A stretch of DNA of 64,000 nucleotides from Methylobacterium brachythecii (GTDB lineage: Bacteria > Pseudomonadota > Alphaproteobacteria > Rhizobiales > Beijerinckiaceae). Below, one piece after another: positions 17,649 to 25,578 of the stretch; position 1 is the first letter of the stretch, and each line of letters starts with the position of its first letter. A model generated the notes under the pieces. The model saw nothing but the letters and a program-made list of their open reading frames with translations, ran no database searches and was not told the origin of the DNA. The DNA is taken from positions 310,001 through 374,000 of the forward strand of contig NZ_JACIDN010000001.1 in assembly GCF_014196345.1 (NCBI RefSeq), read 5' to 3'. A program made the translations under genes and the position numbers.

Positions 17649-18750
17649 GCCTCGGATCGAGGGCATCGGCGAGGCCGTCCCCGAGCACGTTCAGCGCGAC
17701 GAGACTGACGACGAGGAAGCCGGCGGGTGCCCCGAGCATCCACGGAGCGGATTCAAGCGCCCGCGAGCCCTCGGCGATCAGCACGCCCCAGGAGGTCGCG
17801 GGCTCCTGCACGCCGAGGCCGAGGAACGACAGGAAGCTCTCCAGCAGGATCACCCGCGGCACCAGCAGCGTCGCCGCCACTACGATCGGCCCGATGGTGT
17901 TCGGCACGATGTGACGGACCAGAATCGCCGGCGTCGTCAGGCCGAGGGCCTGGGCGGCCCGCACGAAATCGCGGCCCTTAAGGCTGAGCGTCTGGGTCCG
18001 GACGATGCGGGCCATGTCGAGCCATTCGACGGCGGCGATCGCCACCAGGACCAGCCAGAGCCCGGCTCGGAAGAACACCAGCAGGACGATCACGAAGAAA
18101 ACGAAGGGCAGGGCGTAGAGGATGTCGACCAACCGCATCATCAGGGCATCGACCGCGCCGCCGATTAGGCCCGAGACGGCTCCGTAGCTGACGCCGACGA
18201 TGAGCGCGACGAGGGTCGCGGTAAGACCGATCAGCAGCGAGATGCGGCCCGCGACGAGGCAGCGGGTGAAGAGATCGCGCCCCACCACATCGGTGCCGAG
18301 TAGGAAATAGAACCGCTGAATCCGCGTCTCGACGACGAGACGGCGGCCGTCCCCCGAGCGCTCTAGAATCTTGGGCGGACCGAACAGGTCGGAGCGCGGG
18401 AGGTAGCTCAGGCTGCGCTCGTTGATCGGCTTCGGCGACGTCAGGGTGAGGCGGACCGTCCCGTCCTTCACCGCGAAGTCCTCGACGGCGAGGCGCATCC
18501 GGAAGGCGAGCCGGTCGATGGCCGGCCGCACGGCATCTGGCTGCGGGTGGGCCGCGAGGCCCGGCTTCATCCGCACGAGATCCGGATAGATCCGGCCCGG
18601 CGCATGTCCGGTGAGGAAGGGACCGGCGAGACAAGCCAACGCCACCACGATCAGCGTCACCAGCGCGGCCAGAGCCGGCCGGTTGCGCAGCAGGCGTCGC
18701 CGGGCGAGGGCGGCAAGGGAGGTTGCGCGGGGGCGGTGCACGGCCGTCAT
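17632..18750 (-). CDS. Peptide ABC transporter permease, OppC/YejE type
   Basis: From ATG at 18750 the product is 372 residues. One N-terminal helix is followed by a periplasmic insertion of about 120 residues, as in YejE-like permeases, then about five helices with the permease EAA loop around AAQALGLTTPAILVRHIVPN. It forms the second membrane subunit of the transporter encoded upstream. A GTG at 18777 would add nine residues (MFHVEHSRP) encoded by a parS site; neither start has a clear ribosome binding site. No ATPase gene follows, so the energising subunits must come from elsewhere. Confidence 0.85.
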   Translation of the reverse strand: MTAVHRPRATSLAALARRRLLRNRPALAALVTLIVVALACLAGPFLTGHAPGRIYPDLVRMKPGLAAHPQPDAVRPAIDRLAFRMRLAVEDFAVKDGTVRLTLTSPKPINERSLSYLPRSDLFGPPKILERSGDGRRLVVETRIQRFYFLLGTDVVGRDLFTRCLVAGRISLLIGLTATLVALIVGVSYGAVSGLIGGAVDALMMRLVDILYALPFVFFVIVLLVFFRAGLWLVLVAIAAVEWLDMARIVRTQTLSLKGRDFVRAAQALGLTTPAILVRHIVPNTIGPIVVAATLLVPRVILLESFLSFLGLGVQEPATSWGVLIAEGSRALESAPWMLGAPAGFLVVSLVALNVLGDGLADALDPRLSEPG

Positions 18751-18760
18751 CGGGCGCGAA

Positions 18761-18776
18761 TGTTCCACGTGAAACA
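18761..18776. promoter_or_regulatory. parS site at the 5' end of a permease gene
   Basis: TGTTCCACGTGAAACA matches the parS consensus TGTTNCACGTGAAACA exactly. It lies between two peptide-permease genes, 7.1 kb from the perfect site in rsmG. Bound and spreading ParB might affect transcription here. Confidence 0.88.
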
Positions 18777-18799
18777 CTCACGCTTGCGGGCGCTGCCTC

Positions 18800-19723
18800 T
18801 CACGCCCCCAGCCTCAGGCGCGGGTCCACGATCGCAGCCAGGAGGTCTGCGATGAGATTGAACGTCACCACCATCACCGCGACAAGGACCACCGTGCCCA
18901 TGACCAGGGTGTAGTCGCGGTTCAGCGCTCCATCGACGAAATATCGCCCGATCCCCGGCAGGCCGAAGATCGTCTCGACCACAACGGAGCCCGTGAGAAG
19001 CGCCGCCGCCACTGGTCCGAGGGTGCTGATCACCGGCAGCAGAGCGCCGCGCAGCGCTTGCAGGGCGACGCGATGGGGTGGGAGTCCCATGGCACGGAGC
19101 GTCCGGATATGCGGCTGGACCAGGACCTCGTTCAGGGCCGAGCGGGTGAGCCGCGCGACGGCCGCGACCTGCGGCAGAGCCAGCGTCAGCACGGGCAGCA
19201 CCAGGTTGCGTGGGCTGCCGCCCTCCCAGCCGCCGACCGGGAGCCAGCCGAGGCTGAGACCGAACCCGATCTGGAGCAAAGGCGCCGTGACGAAGGTCGG
19301 CACCGCCAGGCCGAGGGAGGCACCGAGCCCGACCAGGCGATCCGCCAATCGCCCGCGCCGGAACGCGGCCAGCGTCCCGAGGGCCAGCCCGAGCGCGAGG
19401 GCGACGATCAGGGCAAGGGCTCCGAGCGTCGCCGAGACGGGAAGGCCGCGGGCGAACAGATCGTTCACGGTGAGATCGCGGAACGAGAAGGACGGGCCGA
19501 GATCACCCTGGGCCAACGAGAGCAGGTAGCGCCCGTACTGCACGATCAGTGGCTGATCGAGGCCGTAGAGGCGCTTGAGGTTTTCCATCGCCGCCGGAGG
19601 AAGAGGCCGCTCCAGGTCGAACGGCCCGCCCGGCGCCAGCCGCATCAGGAAAAAGCTCAGGGTCACCACGACGAAGAGCGTCGGGATCGCCTGGAGCAGC
19701 CGTCGCAGGGCGTAGCCGATCAT
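18800..19723 (-). CDS. Peptide ABC transporter permease, OppB/YejB type
   Basis: The product is 307 residues with six predicted helices. The N-terminus MIGYALRRLLQAIPTLFVV and LMRLAPGGPFDLERPLPP are characteristic of OppB/DppB/YejB permeases, and the EAA loop is near TLRAMGLPPHRVALQALRGA. It pairs with the OppC-type permease 49 bases downstream and the binding protein upstream. A long palindromic repeat separates it from the binding-protein gene. Confidence 0.88.
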   Translation of the reverse strand: MIGYALRRLLQAIPTLFVVVTLSFFLMRLAPGGPFDLERPLPPAAMENLKRLYGLDQPLIVQYGRYLLSLAQGDLGPSFSFRDLTVNDLFARGLPVSATLGALALIVALALGLALGTLAAFRRGRLADRLVGLGASLGLAVPTFVTAPLLQIGFGLSLGWLPVGGWEGGSPRNLVLPVLTLALPQVAAVARLTRSALNEVLVQPHIRTLRAMGLPPHRVALQALRGALLPVISTLGPVAAALLTGSVVVETIFGLPGIGRYFVDGALNRDYTLVMGTVVLVAVMVVTFNLIADLLAAIVDPRLRLGA

Positions 19724-19738
19724 TGGCGTCCTACCCCG

Positions 19739-19832
19739 CCGTCATTGCGAGCCGAAGGCGAAGCAATCCAGGGCCACACCCGCGAGATCAGCCCATTGGC
19801 CCTGGATTGCTTCGCTTCGCTCGCAATGACGG
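19739..19832. repeat. REP-like palindromic repeat inside an ABC transporter operon
   Basis: Outer arms CCGTCATTGCGAG (19739-19751) and CTCGCAATGACGG (19820-19832) are perfect complements, and inner arms GCGAAGCAATCCAGGGCCA and TGGCCCTGGATTGCTTCGC also pair. It separates the binding-protein gene from the first permease gene on the same strand, a place where such structures often raise the level of the upstream message. Confidence 0.88.
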
Positions 19833-19841
19833 AGTTGGAGG

Positions 19842-21440
19842 TCATGACAGCGACAGGAAGCGCGTTGGCGCGACGTTGCGCAGGTTCGGATGAATGCCGT
19901 GCAGGCGGGGCGAGACCAGCGCCTTCGAGCGGTAGTGCAGCACCGGGATCCAGGGCAGCTCGCTCACCACGATCCTCTCGGCCTGGAAGAGCATGTCGGC
20001 CCGCTTGCCGACCTCCCGCTCCGCGGCGGCCTGGTTCAGCAGACCATCGTATGCGGCATTCGACCAGTGCCCGGCATTGAAGCCGACATTCCCCGTCCTG
20101 AGCAGAAACAGGAAGTTCTGCGGGTCGGAATAGTCGGCGTACCAGGACATGCGCGCCAGATCGAAATCGCCGCCGTCGCGCAGATAGGCGAAATGGGTCT
20201 TCGCGTCCGTGTTGACGAAGCGCGTCTCGATGCCGATGCCCCGCCAGAAATCGGCGAGCGCGATCGCCGTGTTGCGATTGTTGTCGGTGGTGTTGAAGCG
20301 GTACTCGAGCGTGAGCGGCGCCTTGCCCGGCCCGTAGCCAGCCTCGGCCAGCAGCGCCCTCGCCTCCTCCTCCCGGTCGATCGGCAGGGTCTCGCGACCG
20401 GCGAGCTCGGGCGGGTCGCGATAATTGTCGAGGCCCGGCGGGCAGAGCGAGTAGGCCGGAGCCATGGTGTCCCCCCAGACGGCCTGGGCCAGGAACTCTC
20501 GGTCGATGACGAGTGACAGCGCGCGGCGGACACGGATGTCGTCGAAGGGCTTCTTGCGCGTGTTCACCGCGATCGCCAGCAGGCCCAGCGCCGGGCTGAG
20601 TTGGACCTGATCGCCGAAGCGCGCCTTCAGCGAGGGCATCTGGTCGGCGGGGAGATCGGACAGCGAGTCGATCTCGCCGGCCGCGTAGCGGCGCACGGCC
20701 GAGGAGAGGTCCGGCGTCGGGATGAAGGCAACCTCCGAGATCGCGATCGTGCCCGCGTCGCGAAAGTGCGGGTTCTTTCGAAGCGTGATGCGGTCGTTCG
20801 GCACCATGTCGACCAGGGCGTAGGGGCCGTTGGTGACGAGCCGGCCCGGACGGGTGAAGGCGTCGCCGTATTGGGCGACCGAGGGGCGATGCACCGGCAG
20901 CGAGGTCTGGTGCGTCAGAAGTTCGAGGAGGTAGGGCACCGGCTCCGCCAGCGTGACCACGACGGTAGCGGCATCGAGTGCCGCGACGCCGAGCGTCTCC
21001 GGTCCCGCCTCCCCGCGGTTCACGGCCGCCGCGCCCCGGATCGGATAGACCACCTCGGCATATTTCGCCGCCGTCTTCGGGTCGAGGATGCGGCGCAGGC
21101 CGAAGACGAAATCCTCCGCCGTCACCGGGTCTCCGTTCGACCAGCGGCCGTCCGCTCTTAGGGTGAAGGTGTAAGTCAGGCGGTCCTCGGAGACCGTCCA
21201 GGAGGCCGCCGCGCCGGGGATCATGCGGCCGTGATTGTCATAGGTGAGCAGGCCCTCGTAGAGGTCGCGCAGCAGATGCGCTTCGGCGACCGTCGAGGTC
21301 TTGTGCGGATCGAGCGTCTCCGGGTCGGCATCGTTGCCGCGGCGGTAGAGCGAGGTGGCGGCGCGAGCCGGCGTGCCGAGCGATAGGCCGAGCCCGAGTG
21401 CAGCACCGCCTTTCAGCCAGGAGCGCCGGGCGATGCTCAT
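19842..21440 (-). CDS. Peptide ABC transporter substrate-binding protein, OppA family
   Basis: The product is 532 residues. The N-terminus ARRSWLKGGAALGLGLSLG carries an Arg pair ahead of the hydrophobic core and may be a Tat signal. NDADPETLDPHKTSTVAEAH, the family signature for SBP_bac_5 proteins, follows, then YTFTLRADGRWSNGDPVTAE and the late NAAYDGLLNQA. It binds oligopeptides or related solutes in the periplasm for the two permeases downstream. The order of binding protein, OppB and OppC on one strand supports a single transporter, although no ATPase gene is present in the window. Confidence 0.9.
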   Translation of the reverse strand: MSIARRSWLKGGAALGLGLSLGTPARAATSLYRRGNDADPETLDPHKTSTVAEAHLLRDLYEGLLTYDNHGRMIPGAAASWTVSEDRLTYTFTLRADGRWSNGDPVTAEDFVFGLRRILDPKTAAKYAEVVYPIRGAAAVNRGEAGPETLGVAALDAATVVVTLAEPVPYLLELLTHQTSLPVHRPSVAQYGDAFTRPGRLVTNGPYALVDMVPNDRITLRKNPHFRDAGTIAISEVAFIPTPDLSSAVRRYAAGEIDSLSDLPADQMPSLKARFGDQVQLSPALGLLAIAVNTRKKPFDDIRVRRALSLVIDREFLAQAVWGDTMAPAYSLCPPGLDNYRDPPELAGRETLPIDREEEARALLAEAGYGPGKAPLTLEYRFNTTDNNRNTAIALADFWRGIGIETRFVNTDAKTHFAYLRDGGDFDLARMSWYADYSDPQNFLFLLRTGNVGFNAGHWSNAAYDGLLNQAAAEREVGKRADMLFQAERIVVSELPWIPVLHYRSKALVSPRLHGIHPNLRNVAPTRFLSLS

Positions 21441-21456
21441 GCTCTAAAGGCCCCGT

Positions 21457-21548
21457 CCGTCATTGCGAGCGAAGCGAAGCAATCCAGGGCCGACGCGCAG
21501 ACGTCGCGGGTGGTGCTCTGGATCGCTTCGCTTCGCTCGCAATGACGG
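21457..21548. repeat. REP-like palindromic repeat
   Basis: Arms CCGTCATTGCGAG (21457-21469) and CTCGCAATGACGG (21536-21548) are perfect complements, with an inner GCGAAGCGAAGCAATCC paired imperfectly to GGATCGCTTCGCTTCGC. It lies between the HbpS-like gene and the start of the peptide-binding-protein gene, both on the minus strand. Confidence 0.88.
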
Positions 21549-21561
21549 CATGGGTGGACGC

Positions 21562-21999
21562 TCAGGCGCCGGTATCGCCGTTGAAGCCAGCCGCCTCGAT
21601 GCCGGCGAGCGCGCAGATCTCGTCGTTGTCAGAGGTGTCACCCGAGATACCCACGGCGCCAACCACCCGGCCCTCCCCGTCCCGGACCAGCACGCCGCCC
21701 GCCACCGGCACCAGCGCCTCCGGGCCGACGACGTGGCTGACCGCCGCGACGAATTCGGGCTGCTCCTGCGCGCGCTTGGCGATCGCTCGCGATCCGAGCC
21801 CAAGTGCCAGCGCGCCGTTGGCTTTGCCCCGCGCGATCTCGCCTCGGCGCAGCGAGGTCCCGTCCTCGGCGGCGAAGCTCTTGAGAGCGCCGCGCGCGTC
21901 GTAGACCACGACGCAGAGCGGCTTCAGGTTCCGCTCGCGCGCCGTCCGGAGGGCGGTGGCGACGAGGGTCTGTGCCGCGGCGAGCGTCAGGTCGGACAT
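21562..21999 (-). CDS. HbpS/GlcG family (DUF336) heme-binding-like protein
   Basis: The product is 145 residues from ATG at 21999, supported by AGGGAA upstream; the frame extends further but without a good start. It begins MSDLTLAAAQTLVATALRTA and contains LCVVVYDARGALKSF, GALALGLGSRA, GGVLVRDGEGRVVGAVGISG and DNDEICALAGIEAAG, the pattern of the HbpS/GlcG fold. Members bind heme or act in glycolate and corrinoid pathways, so the role is open. There is no signal peptide, so it should be cytosolic. Confidence 0.82.
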   Translation of the reverse strand: MSDLTLAAAQTLVATALRTARERNLKPLCVVVYDARGALKSFAAEDGTSLRRGEIARGKANGALALGLGSRAIAKRAQEQPEFVAAVSHVVGPEALVPVAGGVLVRDGEGRVVGAVGISGDTSDNDEICALAGIEAAGFNGDTGA

Positions 22000-22140
22000 T
22001 CGGTTTCCCTTGCTGGGCCCGGAAGAAGGGCCGCCGTCGATAGCGCGGATGGGCAGGGTTGCAAACACGCGCCCTGCCCTGGCCGTCGCGCGAGCGCGGT
22101 CCAGTTACGGCCGTCGATCCCGTTGCGAAGAAAGACCCGC

Positions 22141-22857
22141 ATGGCCGCCAGCGAACGCCCCCACGTCATCTGCCACATGACGAGCTCGGTCGACGGCCGC
22201 ATCAAGGTGCGCCGCTGGACGACGCTCGACGCCGACGATCACTACGAGACGATCCACAAGCGCCTCGCTGGCGATGCCTGGATGTGCGGCCGCATCACCA
22301 TGCAGGGCTACGCCGACAGCGCGAAGCCGCTGGAACAGACACCCGACACCACGCAGCCGATCGATCGCGAAGACCACGTCGCCCGAACCGACGCCGCCGG
22401 CTACGCCATCGCGCTCGATGCCCGCGGCCGGATGGATTGGGGCGCTCGCAACGATATCGAGGGCGACCACGTCGTCGTGCTGCTCTGCAGCTCCGTGCCG
22501 GATGACCATCTGCGGCGGCTGCGGGCCGGCGGCCAATCCTACATCCTCGCCGGTGAGACCGATGTCGACTTTCCTCTCGCGCTGCAGAAGTTGCGCCGAC
22601 ATTTCAGGATCGAGCGCCTGCTCCTCGAAGGCGGCGGCGGCATTAACGGCTCAATGCTGAAGGCCGGCGTCGTGGACGAGCTGAGCCTGCTCCTGGTGCC
22701 GGCAGTCGACGGGCTGAAGGGCACACCGGCCGTGTTCGATGTCGAGGGCACGGAAGACCAGACCCTGGCGAAAACCCGGCGGCTGACGCTGAAGAGCTGC
22801 GAACAGCTCGAGGGCGGTACGGTCTGGCTGCGCTACGAGATCAGCGCTGTGGAATAG
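22141..22857 (+). CDS. RibD C-terminal domain / dihydrofolate reductase-like oxidoreductase
   Basis: The product is 238 residues from ATG at 22141, with AAGAAAG upstream; the frame is open further upstream through the neighbouring gene's antisense, which I discount. The N-terminal VICHMTSSVDGRIKVRRWTT and the late LLLEGGGGINGSMLKAGVVDE and LSLLLVPAVDG are signature segments of RibD-type pyrimidine reductases, which use NADPH. It lacks the deaminase half of RibD, so it is a stand-alone reductase whose substrate cannot be read from sequence. It is divergent from the HbpS-like gene with 141 bases between. Confidence 0.82.
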   Translation: MAASERPHVICHMTSSVDGRIKVRRWTTLDADDHYETIHKRLAGDAWMCGRITMQGYADSAKPLEQTPDTTQPIDREDHVARTDAAGYAIALDARGRMDWGARNDIEGDHVVVLLCSSVPDDHLRRLRAGGQSYILAGETDVDFPLALQKLRRHFRIERLLLEGGGGINGSMLKAGVVDELSLLLVPAVDGLKGTPAVFDVEGTEDQTLAKTRRLTLKSCEQLEGGTVWLRYEISAVE

Positions 22858-22869
22858 CTCTATTGTCCG

Positions 22870-22987
22870 CCGTCATTCCGGGGCTCGCCGAAAGCGAGAA
22901 CCCGGAATCCATGACTGACCTAGTCGTTTCCGCAGCTACGCATCACGGGTGGGTCCCGGGTTCCGCTCCGCGGCCCCGGAATGACGG
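22870..22987. repeat. Long palindromic repeat of a second type
   Basis: CCGTCATTCCGGGGC (22870-22884) and GCCCCGGAATGACGG (22973-22987) are perfect 15-base complements, with further pairing of AACCCGGA and TCCCGGGTT inside. It shares CGTCATT with the smaller repeats in the window but has a different core. It fills the gap between the convergent reductase gene and the secreted-protein gene at 22993. Confidence 0.82.
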
Positions 22988-22992
22988 TGATT

Positions 22993-23502
22993 TCACTGAG
23001 CCGCCCCGCAGGCGCTCACCACCGCGCGAAAATCATCCTCGGCGACGTCGTTGCGCTGGAGTGCAACCTTCTTCGGTCCGGCCTGGAGCCGAACCTCGTT
23101 CGCGCTCCAGATCGCAACCCAGATCTCGCGCGCTTTCTCCAGGCTGACGCCGGTGACGTCCCAGTTGAAGGTGTAATCGGATAGGGTGACCTTGGTGACG
23201 TGCAGCGGCCAGCTCTGGCCTCCGACCGTGACGCTGCCCTTGCCGGCCGCCTTGTCGAAGACGGCGGCCGTCTGCTTGGGATCCAGGTTGAACGTCGTCG
23301 CGTAGAAGTCGCCGGGGCCGGTGCAACCGATCTCGGCGATGAGGCATTCGAGCGAATTGTCCTCGTCGCAGAGCGAATCGTAGACGACGATCTTGGCGGC
23401 GCCGTCGTCCTTGACGATGCGCGTGCGCGGCGCGGCCTCGGCACAAAAAGACGTCAGGCAGAGCAGCGCGCCTGCGAGAGGGACGACGAGCCGCTGGACC
23501 AC
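22993..23502 (-). CDS. Secreted hypothetical protein with cysteine-rich N-terminal half
   Basis: The best start is GTG at 23502, with GGGAG about nine bases upstream, giving 169 residues. A signal peptide covers about residues 1-24 (LTSFCAEAAP). The mature protein has four further Cys (SLCDEDNSLECLIAEIGC and VVSACGA) that could pair. It contains FNWDVTGVSLEKAREIW but I recognise no family. It follows the Atm1-type exporter gene by 59 bases on the same strand and may be co-transcribed. Confidence 0.65.
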   Translation of the reverse strand: MVQRLVVPLAGALLCLTSFCAEAAPRTRIVKDDGAAKIVVYDSLCDEDNSLECLIAEIGCTGPGDFYATTFNLDPKQTAAVFDKAAGKGSVTVGGQSWPLHVTKVTLSDYTFNWDVTGVSLEKAREIWVAIWSANEVRLQAGPKKVALQRNDVAEDDFRAVVSACGAAQ

Positions 23503-23561
23503 GGTTGCGATCTCCCGACGGTCGCCCCTCGACCGCCGGCCGAACGATACCGCCGATATGG

Positions 23562-25481
23562 TTAAGGCGTCGCAACCTCGAGGACGCGCTCGTCCTCGGC
23601 CTCTTCCTCGGCCTGCTGCAGCGCCTTGCGGGCCTCGTCTTCCTGCCGCTGCCGGTTCCAGAGGGCGGCATAGACGCCGTCTCGGGCGAGCAGCGTCGAG
23701 TGGTCTCCGCGTTCGACGATGCGGCCATGGTCGAGCACCAGGATCTCGTCGGCATTCACTACGGTGGAGAGCCGGTGGGCGATGACCAGCGTGGTGCGGC
23801 CGCGGCTGACGCGGTCGAGGGCGGTCTGGATCTCGCGTTCGGTGAAGGAATCGAGCGCCGAGGTCGCCTCGTCGAGGACGAGGATCGGCGGCCCCTTCAG
23901 GATGGTGCGGGCGATGGCGACGCGCTGCTTCTCGCCGCCCGACAGCTTGAGCCCGCGCTCGCCCACCGGCGTGTCGTAGCCCTCGGGCAGGCTCTCGATG
24001 AAGCGGTCGATCTGGGCCGAGCGGGCCGCCTCGCGCAGATCGGTCTCGCTCGCATCCCAGCGGCCATAGCGGATGTTGTAGCCGATGGTGTCGTTGAACA
24101 GGACCGTGTCCTGCGGGACCATGCCGATCGCCGCCCGCAGGCTGTCCTGGCGGACCCCAGCGATGTCCTGGCCGTCGATCAGGATGCGGCCTTCTTGTGG
24201 CTCGTAGAACCGGAAGAGCAGGCGCGACAGCGTTGATTTGCCGGCTCCCGATGGCCCGACGATGGCGACGGTGCGTCCGGCCGGCACCTCGAACGAGACG
24301 CCGCGCAGGATTGGCCGGCTCGGGTTGTAGGCGAAGCGCACGTCCTCGAAGCGTACGCTGCCGCTCCCGACTCGCAGAGCGGGCGCGTCGGGCCGGTCCG
24401 CGATCTCGGGGTTCTGGTCGAGGATGCGGAACATGTCGTCGATGTCGATGAGCGCCTGTTTGATCTCGCGGTAGATCATGCCGACGAAGTTCAGCGGGAC
24501 GGCGAGCTGCACCAGCATGGTATTCGCCAGCACGAAGCCGCCGATCGTCGCGCGCCCGGCCATGATGTCGCTCGCGGCGAGCCACATCACGCAGGTCATG
24601 CCGAGGGTGAAGATCACCGCCTGCCCGGCATTAAGCACGGCGAGCGAGACGTAGGTCTGCGTCGAAGCCTTTTCGTACTTCGCCATCGAGCCGTCGTATC
24701 GCTCGGTCTCGCGGGCCTCGGCGCCGAAATACTTCACGGTCTCGTAGTTCAGGAGCGAGTCGACCGCCTTGGTGTTGGCGTCGGTGTCCGACGCGTTCAT
24801 CCGCCGCCGGATGCCGATCCGCCACTCCGTCGCCTTCCAGGTGTAGAGCAGGTAGGCGGCGATGGTGACGGCGACGACCGCCGAATAGTGCCAGTCGAAC
24901 TCGTAGGTGAGCAGGCCGAGCACCAGCACCAGCTCGACGATGGTCGGCACCAGCGTCAGCACCATGAGGCGCGACAGTTCCTCGATGCCAGAGCGCCCGC
25001 GCTCCAGCACGCGGGTGAGGCCGCCGGTCTTGCGCTCCAGATGGAAGCGCAGCGACAGCCGATGCATATGCGCGAAGGTGCGCAAGGCGAGCCGCCGAAC
25101 GGCATGCATCGCCACCTTGGCGAAGAGCCCGTCGCGGATCTGGGTGAGGCCGGCCATGGCGATGCGAGCCCCGCCGTAGAGCGCGATCATCGCCGCCGGA
25201 ATGGCCCAGATGCCGGTCGGAATCGTCCCGCCCAGGGCGCCCTGGCTGCCGCCGACGGCGGCCACGAGCGCGTCTGTCGCCCATTTGAAGGTAAAGGGCA
25301 TCACCATCGTCACGCCCTTGACCACGAGGATCAGGCCGAAGGCGATGAAGATGCGGCGCTGCAGATCGGGGCGGCCGGCCGGCCAGAGATGAGGCCAGAG
25401 CCGGCGATAGGTGGCGAGCAGACCCGGCCGCTGCTGTGCGGCCGGGGCACTCTCCGCCGCGGGGGCGGGTGTGGATGTCAT
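23562..25481 (-). CDS. Atm1-type ABC exporter (heavy metal / glutathione conjugate)
   Basis: The product is 639 residues: an N-terminal membrane domain with six helices (about residues 40-350) and a C-terminal nucleotide-binding domain with Walker A GPSGAGKST, signature LSGGEKQR, Walker B ILVLDEATSALD and switch His IAHRLSTV. NYETVKYFGAEARE is the hallmark segment of the Atm1/HMT1 branch. Members export glutathione-bound sulfur or metals and support Fe-S assembly in the cytosol and metal tolerance. The C-terminal tail is Glu-rich. It works as a homodimer in the inner membrane. Confidence 0.9.
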   Translation of the reverse strand: MTSTPAPAAESAPAAQQRPGLLATYRRLWPHLWPAGRPDLQRRIFIAFGLILVVKGVTMVMPFTFKWATDALVAAVGGSQGALGGTIPTGIWAIPAAMIALYGGARIAMAGLTQIRDGLFAKVAMHAVRRLALRTFAHMHRLSLRFHLERKTGGLTRVLERGRSGIEELSRLMVLTLVPTIVELVLVLGLLTYEFDWHYSAVVAVTIAAYLLYTWKATEWRIGIRRRMNASDTDANTKAVDSLLNYETVKYFGAEARETERYDGSMAKYEKASTQTYVSLAVLNAGQAVIFTLGMTCVMWLAASDIMAGRATIGGFVLANTMLVQLAVPLNFVGMIYREIKQALIDIDDMFRILDQNPEIADRPDAPALRVGSGSVRFEDVRFAYNPSRPILRGVSFEVPAGRTVAIVGPSGAGKSTLSRLLFRFYEPQEGRILIDGQDIAGVRQDSLRAAIGMVPQDTVLFNDTIGYNIRYGRWDASETDLREAARSAQIDRFIESLPEGYDTPVGERGLKLSGGEKQRVAIARTILKGPPILVLDEATSALDSFTEREIQTALDRVSRGRTTLVIAHRLSTVVNADEILVLDHGRIVERGDHSTLLARDGVYAALWNRQRQEDEARKALQQAEEEAEDERVLEVATP

Positions 25482-25578
25482 TGGAAACGTTCTTATGAGG
25501 CGAGGGTTAGCCCCGCATATAAGGGCCGCTGCGCGCGAGCGCAGCCGTCGCGACCGTCACACCACCGATGCGGCAGCC

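Noticed and set aside
22993..24585. A 530-codon minus-strand frame spanning the exporter and the secreted protein
   Set aside because: The upstream part is an out-of-frame reading of the Atm1-type gene; only the last 169 codons, from GTG at 23502, are credible.
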